Assembly (NCBI GenBank): GCA_022818135.1
Contig: JAFMSR010000007.1
Span: 28,991,356 to 29,055,355, forward strand
DNA length: 64,000 nt
Direction of reading: 5' to 3'
Source: Saxidomus purpurata
Taxonomy: Eukaryota > Mollusca > Bivalvia > Venerida > Veneridae
Part shown: one piece after another, positions 50,421 through 62,150 of the stretch
How positions within the stretch are numbered: the first letter of the stretch is position 1
How the letters are laid out: every line of letters begins with the position of its first letter
The notes under the pieces: generated by a model
What the model was told of the DNA's origin: nothing
What the model saw: the letters and a program-made list of their open reading frames with translations, nothing else
Databases searched by the model: none
Position numbers and translations under genes: made by a program

Positions 50421-53000
50421 AAGGGATTCCCGATGGGCCCATGACTTTTGATGTAGTAACAGCCCCGCAATATTGAATGTCTGTGTGATAGACGTCAGAC
50501 AACGAAAACCTGATTTGGATTTTAAAGCAAACTGTTATTAAGAAAAGAAATAGTGATCAAAGCAGTAATTGAATGAATAAGTAACCGTAATTTACAACTG
50601 ATATGAATGCAAGCACCTGAGAGGCAGTGATTCTTTAATCATCAAATGTTGCAGACGATGATGTATTACTATTCCAATAAACTACCAGATTATAATAATT
50701 TAGTGAGGGTGAAGCTAGTGTCTTAATTTGACTAAATAACATTTGGACTGTGACTTTAATTTTTCTTTAAATTTATAGTAACTGTAAAATTGTGCATTAT
50801 GGTCCAAGTGAAAATGCATGTAAGAATGTAAGTCCGCTCTCTTTAAAAAATATAGAATCGTTTTTTGCTCCAAATGTCTTATATATTGTATACAATTGCG
50901 TATCATCTCCAAAAAATACCTATTTCAGTCTCAATATTGAATATCTACGTCCTAAAATATTGTAACGTTATTCATTTAAAGACATTTAAGAAGAAGAATA
51001 TATGAAAAGGGTTGTGATAATATGTACAAAAATAAATGTAACAGTTTGCTTTTTCCTAATTATGACGGACATTTGGATGCTTTCTTAAATTTCAAGCGAC
51101 TCCATACACTTTGGAACAAATGATTTTCGGCATTATATTTGACAGACACTAACAAACAATTGGATTGACAAAAAAAACTTGTTTACTGGCGTTGACCGGT
51201 ACATGTAAGGTGCATCCAACCAGCCTGCGTTTCCTACACTACAACACTATTCTGTATTTGCGACCAGTTTGCAACACAATCAGTTCATATGGATGTTAAA
51301 TAAATGTCTTAACGACTCAGTCGCTGATAAGCGGATCAGGCTTGTTTTATCATCATGTACAGTCATTCCAAACTAACTCACCGGCCAAAATTGAGTCTGT
51401 CTTTCCGACTAGTGTAGACAACCAGCTTGCATATCCGTGTCGTCTGTAGACATCCGAGTGGACCATCACCATCACTCGGTGACTCCATCGTACTGAGTTT
51501 CACAAACGAATTTATGTACTGTAAAAATATAAAATACTAAGTTTAATATTTCCTTTTTTATTACATGTATAATATACATATGCAATCACATCTGTAGTCA
51601 GCAAAAATATAACAAAACTGTTCTTTGAATCTAATATACAGCTGGCGAAAAGGAATTTTGCATTTCGGACCATTGCAATTGATTTCAAAATCGTACAGTT
51701 TGATCATTAAATGCCTTTTTTCTATACAGTGGTCGGTGTTCCAAATTTAAAGAACATTTTTTCTCAATGAATTTCTGGAATATGACAACAGGTTCGAAAC
51801 GATACTTTATGCATTTATATACTTTCAGTGACGCTGAACAAACTGTAACAAAATTCACAGAACTTTAATGTATAAGTAGCAAGCTTAAGCAAGATTTAAG
51901 TAATTATATTTTTGCGCTTTCCCGCGGACAGGTGGACATACAAGTACGGTTTCGTAGAAGACTAAGCGGAAACTGATAAGCTTTAAACACAATGAGAATT
52001 TTAACTTTTCAAAACTTTTACATTGCTATCTTTGCGTAAACGAATATTCAATAGTAGTTTGGGAGAAATCATCAAAAGTAAGAACAACTTATCAGGCTGA
52101 GCTCATCTCCCGATCCGGGTCAATAGCCCGATCAAGCTAAAATAGCCATTTCGAGATGAAACATAAACAATAGAAAAATACCATTTTTGATAACTTTTTT
52201 TCCTAGGAAAAAGGAAATTTTAATGTTTTCATTGTATTATCATATTATTGTAAGCAATAATAATAAGCAAATTTCATGTCAATATCTTGTTGAAGAAATT
52301 TTGACTTTTTTACCAACTGCAAAAGCCAAAAAAATAATGGTTGTATCTGGTCTGTGTAGATGAATTAAATCTTCTATGAAAAAATGTGGAAAAAAACTTG
52401 CGCTTTCTCTTTGAAAGAAGTTGTTCAAAAGATAAGTTAGCTTATCTATATTTGTGACTGTGACTTGGAAAATGGGTCCAGATTAGTATCATTGTTGCGC
52501 AAATGCAAAAAGACAAATAACAAATTTTCGCCAAATTTCGACTACATGTAAACATTAAAAAAAAGATGTTTATTGGAAATTACATGCAAATATGCATGAA
52601 AATGACTCTATCAAGTCTTCATCATATAGCATATTACCATAGCAACCACTTACTGTTTCACATTCGAAAAAGAGAAAATTAGGACACAGTCAATCAAAAT
52701 AAGGATTTTTGAACCAGGATGATGAAGGATGACGGAATTACCCGAGGAGTCCCGATTGGTGAAATTCCAAGAAAAAAACCCTTCATGTGAATATGTCACA
52801 TGAAAATCTACAACGTCAAATAATCCTGACATTAACATTACTGTGTTGACGTTACAAACGTCATAAGGGTGTTATCTGAAAACAATAATCTGATCATTAC
52901 TTTAAAAGTAGTCGGTAGATTCACTTGACATTTTCAATTCATAGTTAAATGATTTCGCACATTTAGAAAACATTTTTAGCATTTTTTTTATTTTTATCAA
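50421..53000. other. unassigned AT-rich DNA
   Basis: No gene recognised. A copy of the AGTGTAGAC...CAGCTTGCATATC module lies near 51375-51460. GTGACTTGGAAAATGGG near 52455 is inverted near 53009-53025, a ~30-base inverted pair 550 bases apart that may bracket a decayed element. Confidence 0.4.
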
Positions 53001-53131
53001 TTTGGGCCCATTTTCCAAGTCACATTTTTTACGTATTTATTTATTTACTCCCGATTTCGAAACAAATTCTTACAACTTATCAGCTAATAGTAATCGCTCT
53101 CCAGACTCACTCCATATCGAATCACTGATCT

Positions 53132-53133
<2 letters not shown>

Positions 53134-53195
<62 letters not shown>
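53134..53195. repeat. (GA)n microsatellite
   Basis: About 30 uninterrupted GA units, flanked by AAGGGGGGAC and a minus-strand SINE. Translation gives meaningless Arg-Glu or Ser-Leu runs. Confidence 0.95.
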
Positions 53196-53198
<3 letters not shown>

Positions 53199-53345
53199 GG
53201 GGACATTAACTGTGTCTTGCCTAAGGCCACTACAACTGCTTTGGCACTGGTGGTCATCGAACCCCGGACCTTCTGATCCTAGCTGTGACGAACACGTTAC
53301 CAATGCACCAAGGCGGCGAAGTCGGACATGCACAGATGCATTCCA
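53196..53345 (-). mobile_element. tRNA-derived SINE, minus strand
   Basis: On the minus strand the head reads GCCGCCTTGGTGCATTGGTA with an intact box A, and box B is GGGGTTCGATGACC. A body with CAGTTGTAGTGGCCTTAGGC then runs into the microsatellite, which may have grown from its tail. Confidence 0.6.
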
Positions 53346-54275
53346 ATCAGCCCATGTCCAGATGTCTATAATGTAGTATACGGCTGATTGCTGATTCAAA
53401 TGGTTCCAACATATCTTTAATAACAGGTTATGATGATTTATTTTCAGTAATAACAAGATAAAAAGATAAATAAATGAAAATGAAATATTTACCTTCAACA
53501 AGTTTTACTGTACCATCCCTTTCCTCAAATAATCTCAGTGTGTGTAAACGTTAATCGCTTACTTTAAACTGCCCAGGGCCTTTTGTCATTGTGTTATTGT
53601 ATTTAATTCAATACTTCATAAAAGTGTGTTGTGTTATTTACTCAAAAGTCCCGTGCGTGAAAAGAAACGGATATTTTACCAGGACATGAGACAATTAAAA
53701 GGGTTACACAGGTAAAGTCAATTTGCGACAGTATACACCACTTGTATAAAGGTCCTATACTAAGGAAATTACTTCAAAAAGCACATAAATAAGTTATCTT
53801 TAATAAAAAATGAAAGTTGGTAAGTAGAAATTCTAAATAAATCACAGTACATGTACAATAATTTTTCTATGCAGTTTGAAGAAAGTTAAAAAGACCTGGG
53901 TAGTCATTTTGTCGATTCACTGAGATTTCAACATAATACACATACTTTTCTTCGTGTTCCAAACACTTTCTGTAAATTGTGACCTGCCAATCATTATTAT
54001 TTCGTGTCTTGCATAAGGTAATGTACTTGCCATTGAAATAACTGTCACTTCATTTTCGCTTAGTAGTGGACCTTTAATACTCTATATCTAACTCCATAAT
54101 CGTATTAAACTGGGAAATTGAATCTAAAATTGAAACAAACAAAACTCTTTCAAAATTATAATTATTATTCCCCACTAGAAACCTCACATACCTTTCCATT
54201 GCGAACAGCATGCGGCCTTTTCTACGGAAAAGATCGAGTGAAGACCTGACGCCAACTGAAAGAGATGAACTATAG
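53346..54275. other. unassigned AT-rich DNA
   Basis: No gene, RNA or repeat recognised. Confidence 0.4.
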
Positions 54276-54281
54276 AGCGCT

Positions 54282-55150
54282 GTAACACCGGATACAGCTC
54301 CTTTCGAATACAGCTCCCCGGAAAGCAATATTTGGTGCGCATTAACCCGGGGAGCTGTATTCGGCGTGCATTAACGAATACAGCTCCCCTAATCAAATAG
54401 GAGCTGTATTCGGGGTTCTTGTACCTTTTTTTCGAATAGAGCTCCCCAGTGATCCGATGCAACACAGACGTATATTTAAGGCGTATCTTTGCGGCACATA
54501 ATTTATTATAGAATAGTAAGGATCCATCCCGCTATTCAGGATGCAGTGCTTAGTCCTTGGACGTTTGCCTTTTTGTCCGTCCGTGTTGGACGGACGGTTG
54601 AACGGAGCTTAGAGGTTTAATGACATTTATGCCAAGTTGGTATTGAAGAATTAATTTCTTTCAATAAACCTACATTTTTTTTCATACATGACTATTGCAC
54701 ATAAGGCGGCAGTTTAAGTGGGTTTTTTACTTCATTTCATAAATAAATTGTTGACAGAATGAAGCACATTCACACAGGGCGTAAGGCCCGACAGACGGAC
54801 TGATAAGACAACATACAGGATAGGGCAACAGACATGTGTTCAAACAGATGGACCCAATCTTTCGAACTACAATTTGAACATTGACTTAAAAGTTTTCGGA
54901 ACGGCAAAGCTTCTTCCTAAAGTGGAGTCATAACTTTATTTGGCCAAAAGACACATCACAGTGTACTCAGACTTCTGATATTTTATCCGTTTTATCATCC
55001 GTTTGATCAAACATAGGGAGCTTTATTCGAGTGTGCGTGTGCTTTGGTTCTAATACAGCTCCGCTACACCAAGGGAGCTGTATTCGTTAATGTGCACCGA
55101 ATACAGCTCCCCGGGGAGCTGTATTCGAAAGGAGCTGTATCCGGTGTTAC
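54282..55150. mobile_element. 869-bp MITE-like element with perfect 40-bp terminal inverted repeats
   Basis: Bases 54282-54321 and 55111-55150 are exact 40-base inverted copies, opening GTAACACCGGATACAGCTCC. AGCGCT flanks the element at 54276-54281 and, two bases out, at 55153-55158. This could be a target-site duplication, though it is itself a palindrome. The motif TACAGCTCC or its complement occurs about ten times, in both orientations, within ~180 bases of each end. The interior (54470-55010) has a CCGTCCGTGTTGGACGGACG palindrome and no gene. It is a non-autonomous DNA transposon by structure; the superfamily is unknown. Confidence 0.8.
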
Positions 55151-55162
55151 AGAGCGCTGAAC

Positions 55163-56049
55163 ATTTAAAATTTGAATAATGCTTGATGTGGATGCAATCA
55201 CAACCGTTACGGCAAATCACCTTCTTTTGCACGAAAAAGGGAGATGGAACTATTAGTGCTCGTCGCGTCCGACATTGTTTTTTAGACACAAGTAAGACGG
55301 GTCAACATTTATTCCTGTATACTGTAATCGTTATTAGTAATTATTTTTAAAGACGTCAAGTAAAATTTATTTATAAAGTTGGATTGGTACAGAGTACACA
55401 CAACACAAGCTCTGAAGAGCTTTTAAAGCCGATTTAAAAATTCGGAGAATTCAATTTCCCGTAGAAAAAGTCATTTGTAAGGTAGTTTAAGTTTCCTTAA
55501 TGTTTTGTTCCGTAGGCGATGTAACGGGAAATAATTGTCCCGGGAAATAAGAAGCCACTGAACGAAATACGCATGCGCTAACGTTATGAGGCGGTACTAT
55601 GTAAATTACAGCAAAGGGGTAACGGGAGTTTTTCAATAATTTACAAATTATTAATCAGTAGCAATGCGAAGAAAATAAACTTTAATCATCTATAGAATAA
55701 ACTGAACGTATTCTTACCATAGTGCAAAACCTCCAAGTTACCAATAAATGATAAAGATTTAGTAGCTAGTCAGTTCTTTTAACAACTTTTTACATTATTT
55801 TTCTCAAAATATACTTTAATTTATAAAACACGAATTTCAAATATTAAAATGATAAATACGTTTATTGCTAAACTGTCAATTTATATGTCACCAATTGTGT
55901 GTAAACACATCGTGTTTGGGGAGGGCCAATTTAAAATGTTGTGGCCCAACCCTTTTGCAAACTTTGTAAATTTGTACTTTCTTATGAACATGTATATTTT
56001 GCAATAAAATATGTTTAAACTAATTCTTTTCACAATACAAATAAAAAAT
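55163..56049. other. unassigned AT-rich DNA
   Basis: No gene or repeat recognised. Confidence 0.4.
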
Positions 56050-56130
56050 CATCTCTGGTTCAGTGGTAAGGATGTCGGCCGTGTAACTTTGTGATGCCAG
56101 TTCAATCCCCGGTCGGAGCAATTTTTTTAT
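56050..56130 (+). pseudogene. tRNA-like head with T-rich tail
   Basis: TCTGGTTCAGTGGTAAGGAT gives a box A, and GATGCCAGTTCAATCCCCGG is box B-like, followed by GTCGGAGCA and an AT tail. A related, more decayed piece is at 59575-59640. The cdc25 duplication block begins directly after it. Confidence 0.45.
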
Positions 56131-56133
56131 TTT

Positions 56134-57980
56134 ATATTTGCTCTTTTACACCATTTCTTAATTAACGCAGTAGTGCTTATATTAGATTTCAGTGTCTTAT
56201 TCAAAAGTCTTAAAAACTTAATTTATTGAAAGATTAGCAATTGTTACTTAGTTGTAGGCTTTCCAGTGTAAATATTGTGCAATATATTTAAGTTTTGTGT
56301 TCATGTTTATTGTACATTGTGATAAAGTATTTGCGATTTAATGTAATAGTTTTAATACTAAATCATGTATCAAGTCTCTTATAATTCTGAGTACGAAATG
56401 TTGAATTAAATAATTATGTTCATTTTGTCAGCATGTATATGTATGTGAACGAGACTATCATAAACATAATATACATTTCACATAAATCGATTTTAGAATT
56501 TAACCCAAAAAAAATTGCCCTTAAAAGGTTATGGATTAATGTTTTATTAATGTATTTAAATATCTCTTGTTGTTTTTTGTTTTTGTTTTTTTTTTGTTTT
56601 TGTTTTTGTTTTTTTTGGTAAAGACTGTACAAACTGAGAAACAGTAATCTTGAAAGTGTAAATCTTTACGCTTGTCGGACAAGCCGGATAAGGTAATAAC
56701 AGCTTGGCTTTAATTATAAGTAAGAAGAATCTTTCGAAAACAGGGAAACGGGAGATTGTTTTCACAAGTTTTTGTCAAGAATGAGTGTACGGAGAAAATA
56801 AGCTCAAAGCTATATAGGAAGCTAATTATTAGTTTATAATTACGAGTAATAAAAGATTTAACGATGTATATAAGATAGAAGTTATTTTAGTTTGTCATTA
56901 CTTCTGCTATTCTATCCTGTATCAAATCAATATACATTTACGTTATATTTACATCTACAATCAAAAGTACAAAGTATGGCATTGAGGTAAGTTATTTTCA
57001 ATCGTTTTACCATAAAAGTATACAAAATACTTAAGATCTACTTTCAGAGCAATTCTATTTCTATTTCAGTATTTTATATCAATCCAGATAATGTTTTATA
57101 GTCACTTGTCGTTCATGTGTTATTTATTATTTCTCTCTTTTCAGACTACGTTTGTTTGAAGACACAGAATCGCCTGTGCACACAGCTTCCGGTACAGTCT
57201 GGGACGAGATCGAGGCAGTGATTACGCCATTTGCAAAGTTCAGCAAAACAGTCGATTTTGGATCTGGGTCTGAAGCTGACCTTTCGGTAAGAAAATACAA
57301 TATTACTAGACTAGTGTAACATAGAATCGTGACAACCGAAATATTAGAATCTGTTTAAAAACCAGAAGTGTCGGAGTTAAGAATTTTATTCAGGTCTGCT
57401 TAACACGCTTATTGGATTTATCAGTCATTGCTAGCTGATAACCATACCGGCTATAAAGAAGAGCTGCAATACTACAAAGTCGTGTTATCGCCCTTAGATA
57501 ATAAGCATATGTATCATGTACACATTTTTTTATTAACGTTGAAAAATTTATTTAGTTCTTATTGTTTTTACGAAATTGCCGTGGAATATCATAATTTGAG
57601 TTCATTTTTATATTACAGATAAATATTCCGACACTGAAGTCGCTCAAGCACCAGACATCAGACGTGAGAAGAAGTTTGTTCTCAGGGAAACGTTTAGCAG
57701 ACGACAATCTTGAACAAGAATCCCCAGTCACAAAGAAGCTGAAACATGGATCTGACGTGAGTAGTATTTCCGGATACATTATACTGAAATGCTAGATACT
57801 TTATTCAAGTCAAGCATACTAAACATTCTGTTAAACCAAATTCTGTTAGACCACAAATGCAAGTTGTACCTTGCACACATTCTTTTATCTCATTATGTTC
57901 TCCAAATAAAGTTTGTTAGATTGACGTAGTTGTCTTTGAATAGAAGTACGGATATAATTGCATTACATTTCTTATTTCAG
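56134..57980 (+). repeat. cdc25 segmental duplication, copy 1
   Basis: It matches 62157-64000 from the shared ATATTTGCTCTTTTACACC through ~840 bases of upstream DNA, exons 1-3 and intron 3. Copy 1 has a (TTTTTG)n-like tract at 56570-56618 that copy 2 lacks. The right end of the match lies beyond the window. Confidence 0.9.
56867..56874 (+). promoter_or_regulatory. candidate TATA box of cdc25
   Basis: TATATAAG lies 102 bases before the ATG, leaving room for a 5' UTR of about 70 bases. It is kept in the duplicate gene at 62863-62870. Assignment by position only. Confidence 0.4.
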
Positions 57981-59168
57981 GCAGCTCAGGAGATCATCGA
58001 AGCAGTAGAGCGCTTGGAGTCACGTGACCTCATAGCTGATGGTTCCCGGAACTACACTCTGCCTACAATTCCCGGCAAGCACGGCGATCTCAAGTCCGTC
58101 TCTCCAGATACCGTGGCAGGCATTTTGGGAGGCCGATACACAGAACAACTACCAGAAGTAACCATTGTTGACTGCCGTTACCCGTACGAGTTCGAGGGAG
58201 GCCACATCCGGGGAGCTGTGAACCTGTATACCAAAGACGACGTCAACGCACTGCTTCAAGAGAGTTCGGCAAGAGAACAACCACGGGTGCTCATCTTCCA
58301 TTGTGAATTCTCGTCTGAGCGAGGTCCGAAAATGTAAGTACAGATGTTTACTGTTTCGGTCAGATATATACTGTAAGTCTGTACTTATCATCCGACTACA
58401 TGTGACATGTTTCTATTTTATTGTATCATATAGTATTGTTCAGAAACTTTAACCTACCTAGATTTGTTGAATTATTTCATTTAATTTGCAACTGGTACAC
58501 TCCAGTTTATTTACTTCATTTAACTTATAAAGTCTGAGGTAATCTATAAACTGTTTTTATCTTTCCCAGGTATCGTTTCCTAAGAAGCCAGGACCGTGAG
58601 TTGAACAAACACAGATACCCGTGCCTGAACTTTCCTGAGGTCTACCTGCTTGATGGTGGCTACAAGGCTTTCTTCATGGCGCATAAGGTATGAACATGTA
58701 TTTATTCTGTTACCTACATGGCAAACTATTCACTGTTAAACAGTATAGATTGTATCACCTGCTTTTATTCTTCGTTCTAATGCAAGCATACCAAAGAACT
58801 GCAGTGAAAAAATAGCACTTTTAATATAAAGTATGCTTTCAAATTATCTAATAACCGTGTTTAGGCAAAGACCTGTAGCTACAGGCAAAATACACGTTTG
58901 TAAATCACATCCCATGAAAAAAATATGACAGAAAGCATTTTATATACGCACTTGCTTAAGTTTCCGTCAGCTATATATCATTACATATTTTTTCTCTATT
59001 TTTCAGGATCTGTGTGACCCAATCAGCTACAAGCCCATGTTACACGAGGATCATGCTGCCGACCTACGTCACTTCCGTGTCAAGTCTAAATCTTGGACAG
59101 CTGGGGAGAAACAGAAGACTAGCAGACGACAACGAAGCAGACTGACTCACTTGAATATTGACTTTTAA
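56976..59168 (+). CDS. cdc25: CDC25-type M-phase inducer phosphatase, complete, six exons
   Basis: Dual-specificity phosphatase expected to activate cyclin-dependent kinases by removing inhibitory phosphates (family knowledge). Exons: 56976-56986, 57145-57286, 57619-57756, 57981-58333, 58570-58687, 59007-59168. All introns are GT-AG and the joined frame is 307 codons. A rhodanese-like catalytic domain spans about residues 140-290, with back-door Cys162 in [14 protein letters not shown] and active site [10 protein letters not shown] (Cys205, Arg211). Then [24 protein letters not shown] and a C-terminal FRVKSKSW follow. The N-terminal region is only ~100 residues, much shorter than in vertebrate CDC25s. 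It has RRSLFSGKR, a bipartite nuclear signal (KR 75-76, KKLK 90-93) and a Ser86-Pro87 site. Exon 1 codes only MAL and part of R; an alternative upstream start exon cannot be excluded. The catalytic identity is very secure. Confidence 0.95.
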
Positions 59169-59294
59169 GAATTGTGATAAAGCATTGACTTTAAATAGTG
59201 CTGATGGTTACAAAAATAATAGAATTGTATATTGTTTTCTTTGTTATATAGTATACTGTTGTTACGCCATGTTGCATATGATATCTGTTGAAGA

Positions 59295-59300
59295 AATAAA
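59295..59300 (+). terminator. polyadenylation signal of cdc25
   Basis: AATAAA lies 127 bases after the stop codon and is followed by an A-rich GTGCAAAAAAAAG, a usual layout for a 3' end. Confidence 0.7.
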
Positions 59301-59449
59301 AGTGCAAAAAAAAGTTGAAATAGTTCATTATATCTAGCTTTCACAAGCGTCTGGAGATTATTGGGGAGACTAGATCTAGATGCATATGAATAAGTGTATT
59401 ATTCTTTACAAGCGTTCCACCTTATATCGTAACATATGCCAACTACAGC

Positions 59450-59645
59450 AGGCTCAAACCGTTACATAGACCTATCTTGTCCATTGTCCGTCCGTCCAGA
59501 TATTTCTTGTACGGAGCATAACTCGGAAAGTACTGACGGGATTATTAAGATACTTCACACAGTGAGGTCATTCAGAGGAAGTGCGGTGACGAAGAACCAT
59601 GTGATGCGAGTTCAATTCCCGGTTGGAACATTTTTTTATATTTCG
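59450..59645 (+). repeat. GTCCGTCCG-type repeat and tRNA-like relic
   Basis: CCGTCCGTCCAGATATTTCT and ACGGAGCATAACTCGGAAAG resemble the 3' part of a dispersed mollusc repeat. At 59575-59640, GTGATGCGAGTTCAATTCCC with a T-rich tail matches the tRNA-like relic at 56050-56130. Confidence 0.45.
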
Positions 59646-60000
59646 ATATTTTTCTTGCGTTATTTTTTTTTTTACTATTTCTCATGTGTACTGATAATTG
59701 ACAGTGAGACAACTATTTATTTAGATCCATAGCTTATCATACGAACGGTACAGAAGCACAATCATTTTTACCCAAATCCAAATGTATGTTCCACCAATGC
59801 GATTGATTGACTACCTAAATGATAGTTATATATACCTAGATTTTTTAATGGCATAAAATGAACGATGAAGCAAGAAGTGTGCAGGCAAAGATGAACATTT
59901 ATCATATTAGCTTTACAATCTAGATCCATATTTAGATATACATTTAGTAAAATAAATTAATAATGACCAGATTTGTTGTTCTGGACTACACATTCAAAGA

Positions 60001-60535
60001 CATGCCATAGGGACCTGGTTGCAGAAATATATTTCAGAATGAATGTTAAAAACTTCCAGTCTTTTATGAAAAAAAAATCCGTTTCTTCTACTTAATAATA
60101 AAGACAAGGGTGGACGGTCGCCATCTTTTAACCAAGCGGAAGCGGACATCCCTATTTCCCTATTCAACGGCATATATGCGGCCCTCCCGGCGACCCTATA
60201 CGGCGAGGTACAATATGTCAATGTATCGATTGCGGCCTTATTTCAGTTGATTTTGAGATTAAGTAATGGAGTGGGACAAAGTTTAGTTGAATAATTGTGA
60301 TAAGGCCGCTATCGGCACATTGACACAATTTACCTTGGCTGCATAGGGTTGCCGAGAGGGCCGTAGAAATGCCGTTGAATAGGGATATCCACTTCCGCTT
60401 GGTAAAAAAATGGCGACCGTCCACCCTTGTCTTTATTATAAAGTAGAAGAAACGGAATTTTTTTTCGAAAAATGTTGGCAGTTTTAAGCATTCATTTTGA
60501 AATATATTTGTGCAACCAGGTCCCTATGGGACATG
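60001..60535. repeat. 535-bp near-palindrome (fold-back element)
   Basis: Arms 60001-60241 and 60299-60535 are inverted copies with high identity and a ~57-base loop. Paired segments include CATAGGGACCTGGTTGCA, AATAAAGACAAGGGTGGACG, GGTCGCCAT and ACCAAGCGGAAG. No protein is encoded; the short minus-strand frames follow the symmetry. It lies between the two cdc25 copies. Confidence 0.9.
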
Positions 60536-60539
60536 CATA

Positions 60540-61205
60540 CTAATTTCCCATGTTGCCTTCCTTTTTCCTGGGTATGTCTACTAATTTTCCGAGGTGATGT
60601 ACATATTGTACGGCTGTATGTACCAATTACATGAGGTAATACAATTATTTCCTATATTGAGTACTATTTTTTGTGGAAGTGTTTTCAAAATTTGACGAGG
60701 TTGTCAACTTATTTCCCGGCTGTGTCCAATAGATATTTCCCATGTCTATGTGTGTTTATTAACACGAGGTTATATGCTTATTTCCTACATTGTCTAATGT
60801 TGTCCTGGGTGTGTCAAAGATTTTCTAGAGCCTGAAGTGTCTATTTGTTCTCGGCCATGTGTACAAATTACACACATTAATGTACCTCTTGCCCATGTTG
60901 TGTACTTTTTCACGGCTTTGTGTACATATTCATCATGGTACATATTTTTTTTCCCGCCTGTGTATACCAATTTCATGAGGAAATACATTGACTTACAGCG
61001 TTATTTACTTTTTCCTGGTTGTATCTACAACGCCTACTTATTTCCCAGCTTTGTGTTCCAATGGCATGAGGTCATACACTTATTTCCCATGTTGTCTACG
61101 TTTTTCTGGGTGTTTTCCGCCGGGAAAAAAGTAGACACAGCCGGGGAAAAAGTAGAGACCGCCTGGAAAAAGAAGACACCGCCGGGAAAGACGTAGACTA
61201 ACTTT
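60540..61205. repeat. degenerate tandem repeat with a short GCCGGGAAAAAGTAGAC run
   Basis: Six or so diverged units read roughly TTATTTCCCATGTTGTCTAC, TTTTTCCTGGGTGTGTCTAC and ATTACATGAGGTAATACA. At 61121-61200 four ~20-base units of GCCGGGAAAAAGTAGACAC follow. These are close to the reverse complement of the GTCTAC-TTTTTCC phrase in the longer repeat. Confidence 0.65.
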
Positions 61206-62021
61206 TGTTAAAATACAAATGGGAAAAAGTAAACAACTTCAGATAATTAATAGACAGCCTACCCAAAACGGGCATATCCATCGGGAAATAAAACGACATA
61301 TCATAGAATTTGTTGGCCAGAAAATAATTTTATCAGTAATTAATTCAATTTAGTGTATCATAATTTATTGTAGTTAGATTGCGAAGAAAGCTTGAAGATA
61401 ATTTAGTCACTCTTCAGTCCGCTGTACTGGTGTCATATGAGAAGGTACGGTTGTGACCCCAGTGAGGTTCGAGCCCGCAACCTCCCGGATGAGCGGCAGA
61501 CACATTAATCTAAACAGGACCGATACCCATTATATATCTAAATATGGATATAATGTGTAAACCTAGCATAATACCGTTTCACCTTTGCCCATACACTACT
61601 TGGTTCATCATTGAAAAAGTGATTGAAGCCAGTAAAACATTAAAAAAAACGATGAAGGAAATGGATTGAAAACATAATTATTAATAATAAATCATATAAC
61701 TTTGTCAATAAATCGTATTTATGGAACATACAATTGCATTTAATTAAAAATACCTCTGTCTTCTGTGCCGTTCGTATGTTGAGATATAAAGCTCAATTCT
61801 TAAGTTGTCACAGTCAATTTTCATTTAACTAAATTATGCCAAAAAATAAAAGTGAAAATGTAATTCAGGAAATAAATACAATTCTCTGATCGGGGATTGA
61901 ACCCGCATCTCGCGATTAAAAGTGCCACTGACGAGTTACACCGTCACTTTCCCAAACACAATCTATGAATTTTGTTAATTTTATATGATAAGGCATCATT
62001 TCGATAAATCTACTTCCAAGT
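61206..62021. other. unassigned DNA with two minus-strand tRNA-like relics
   Basis: At about 61440-61512 the minus strand has GGGAGGTTGCGGGCTCGAAC (box B) after a CGGCTCATCC arm. At 61880-61955 the minus strand has an anticodon-like loop CTTTTAA (TTT, Lys) and box B GGGTTCAATCCCC. Neither closes a full cloverleaf. Nothing else is recognised. Confidence 0.4.
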
Positions 62022-62150
62022 GTAAGACAATATGCAAGAAAACGTTTTTATCATAAGATGGACTTGAATATCCGTCACCTCGGGTAACTGTTTTGAGGGA
62101 AAGAGACAGAATTCTGCAGAAGTACTAGTCAGTACATCTTCGATCTGATC
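62022..62150 (+). mobile_element. half copy of the fold-back element
   Basis: GCAAGAAAACGTTTTTATCAT, GAATATCCGTCACCTC and GGTAACTGTTTTGAGGG match the left half of the hairpin at 18893-19065. The right half is reduced to CTTCGATCTGATCGG. The second cdc25 block begins within ten bases of it. Confidence 0.6.

Noticed and set aside
53002..53501. 124- and 143-codon frames across 53002-53501.
   Set aside because: They are carried by the GA microsatellite and a SINE head; the central residues are only Arg-Glu or Ser-Leu repeats.
56433..56632. Short frames on both strands across the T-rich tract before cdc25.
   Set aside because: They follow the (TTTTTG)n tract, which the second copy of the block lacks.
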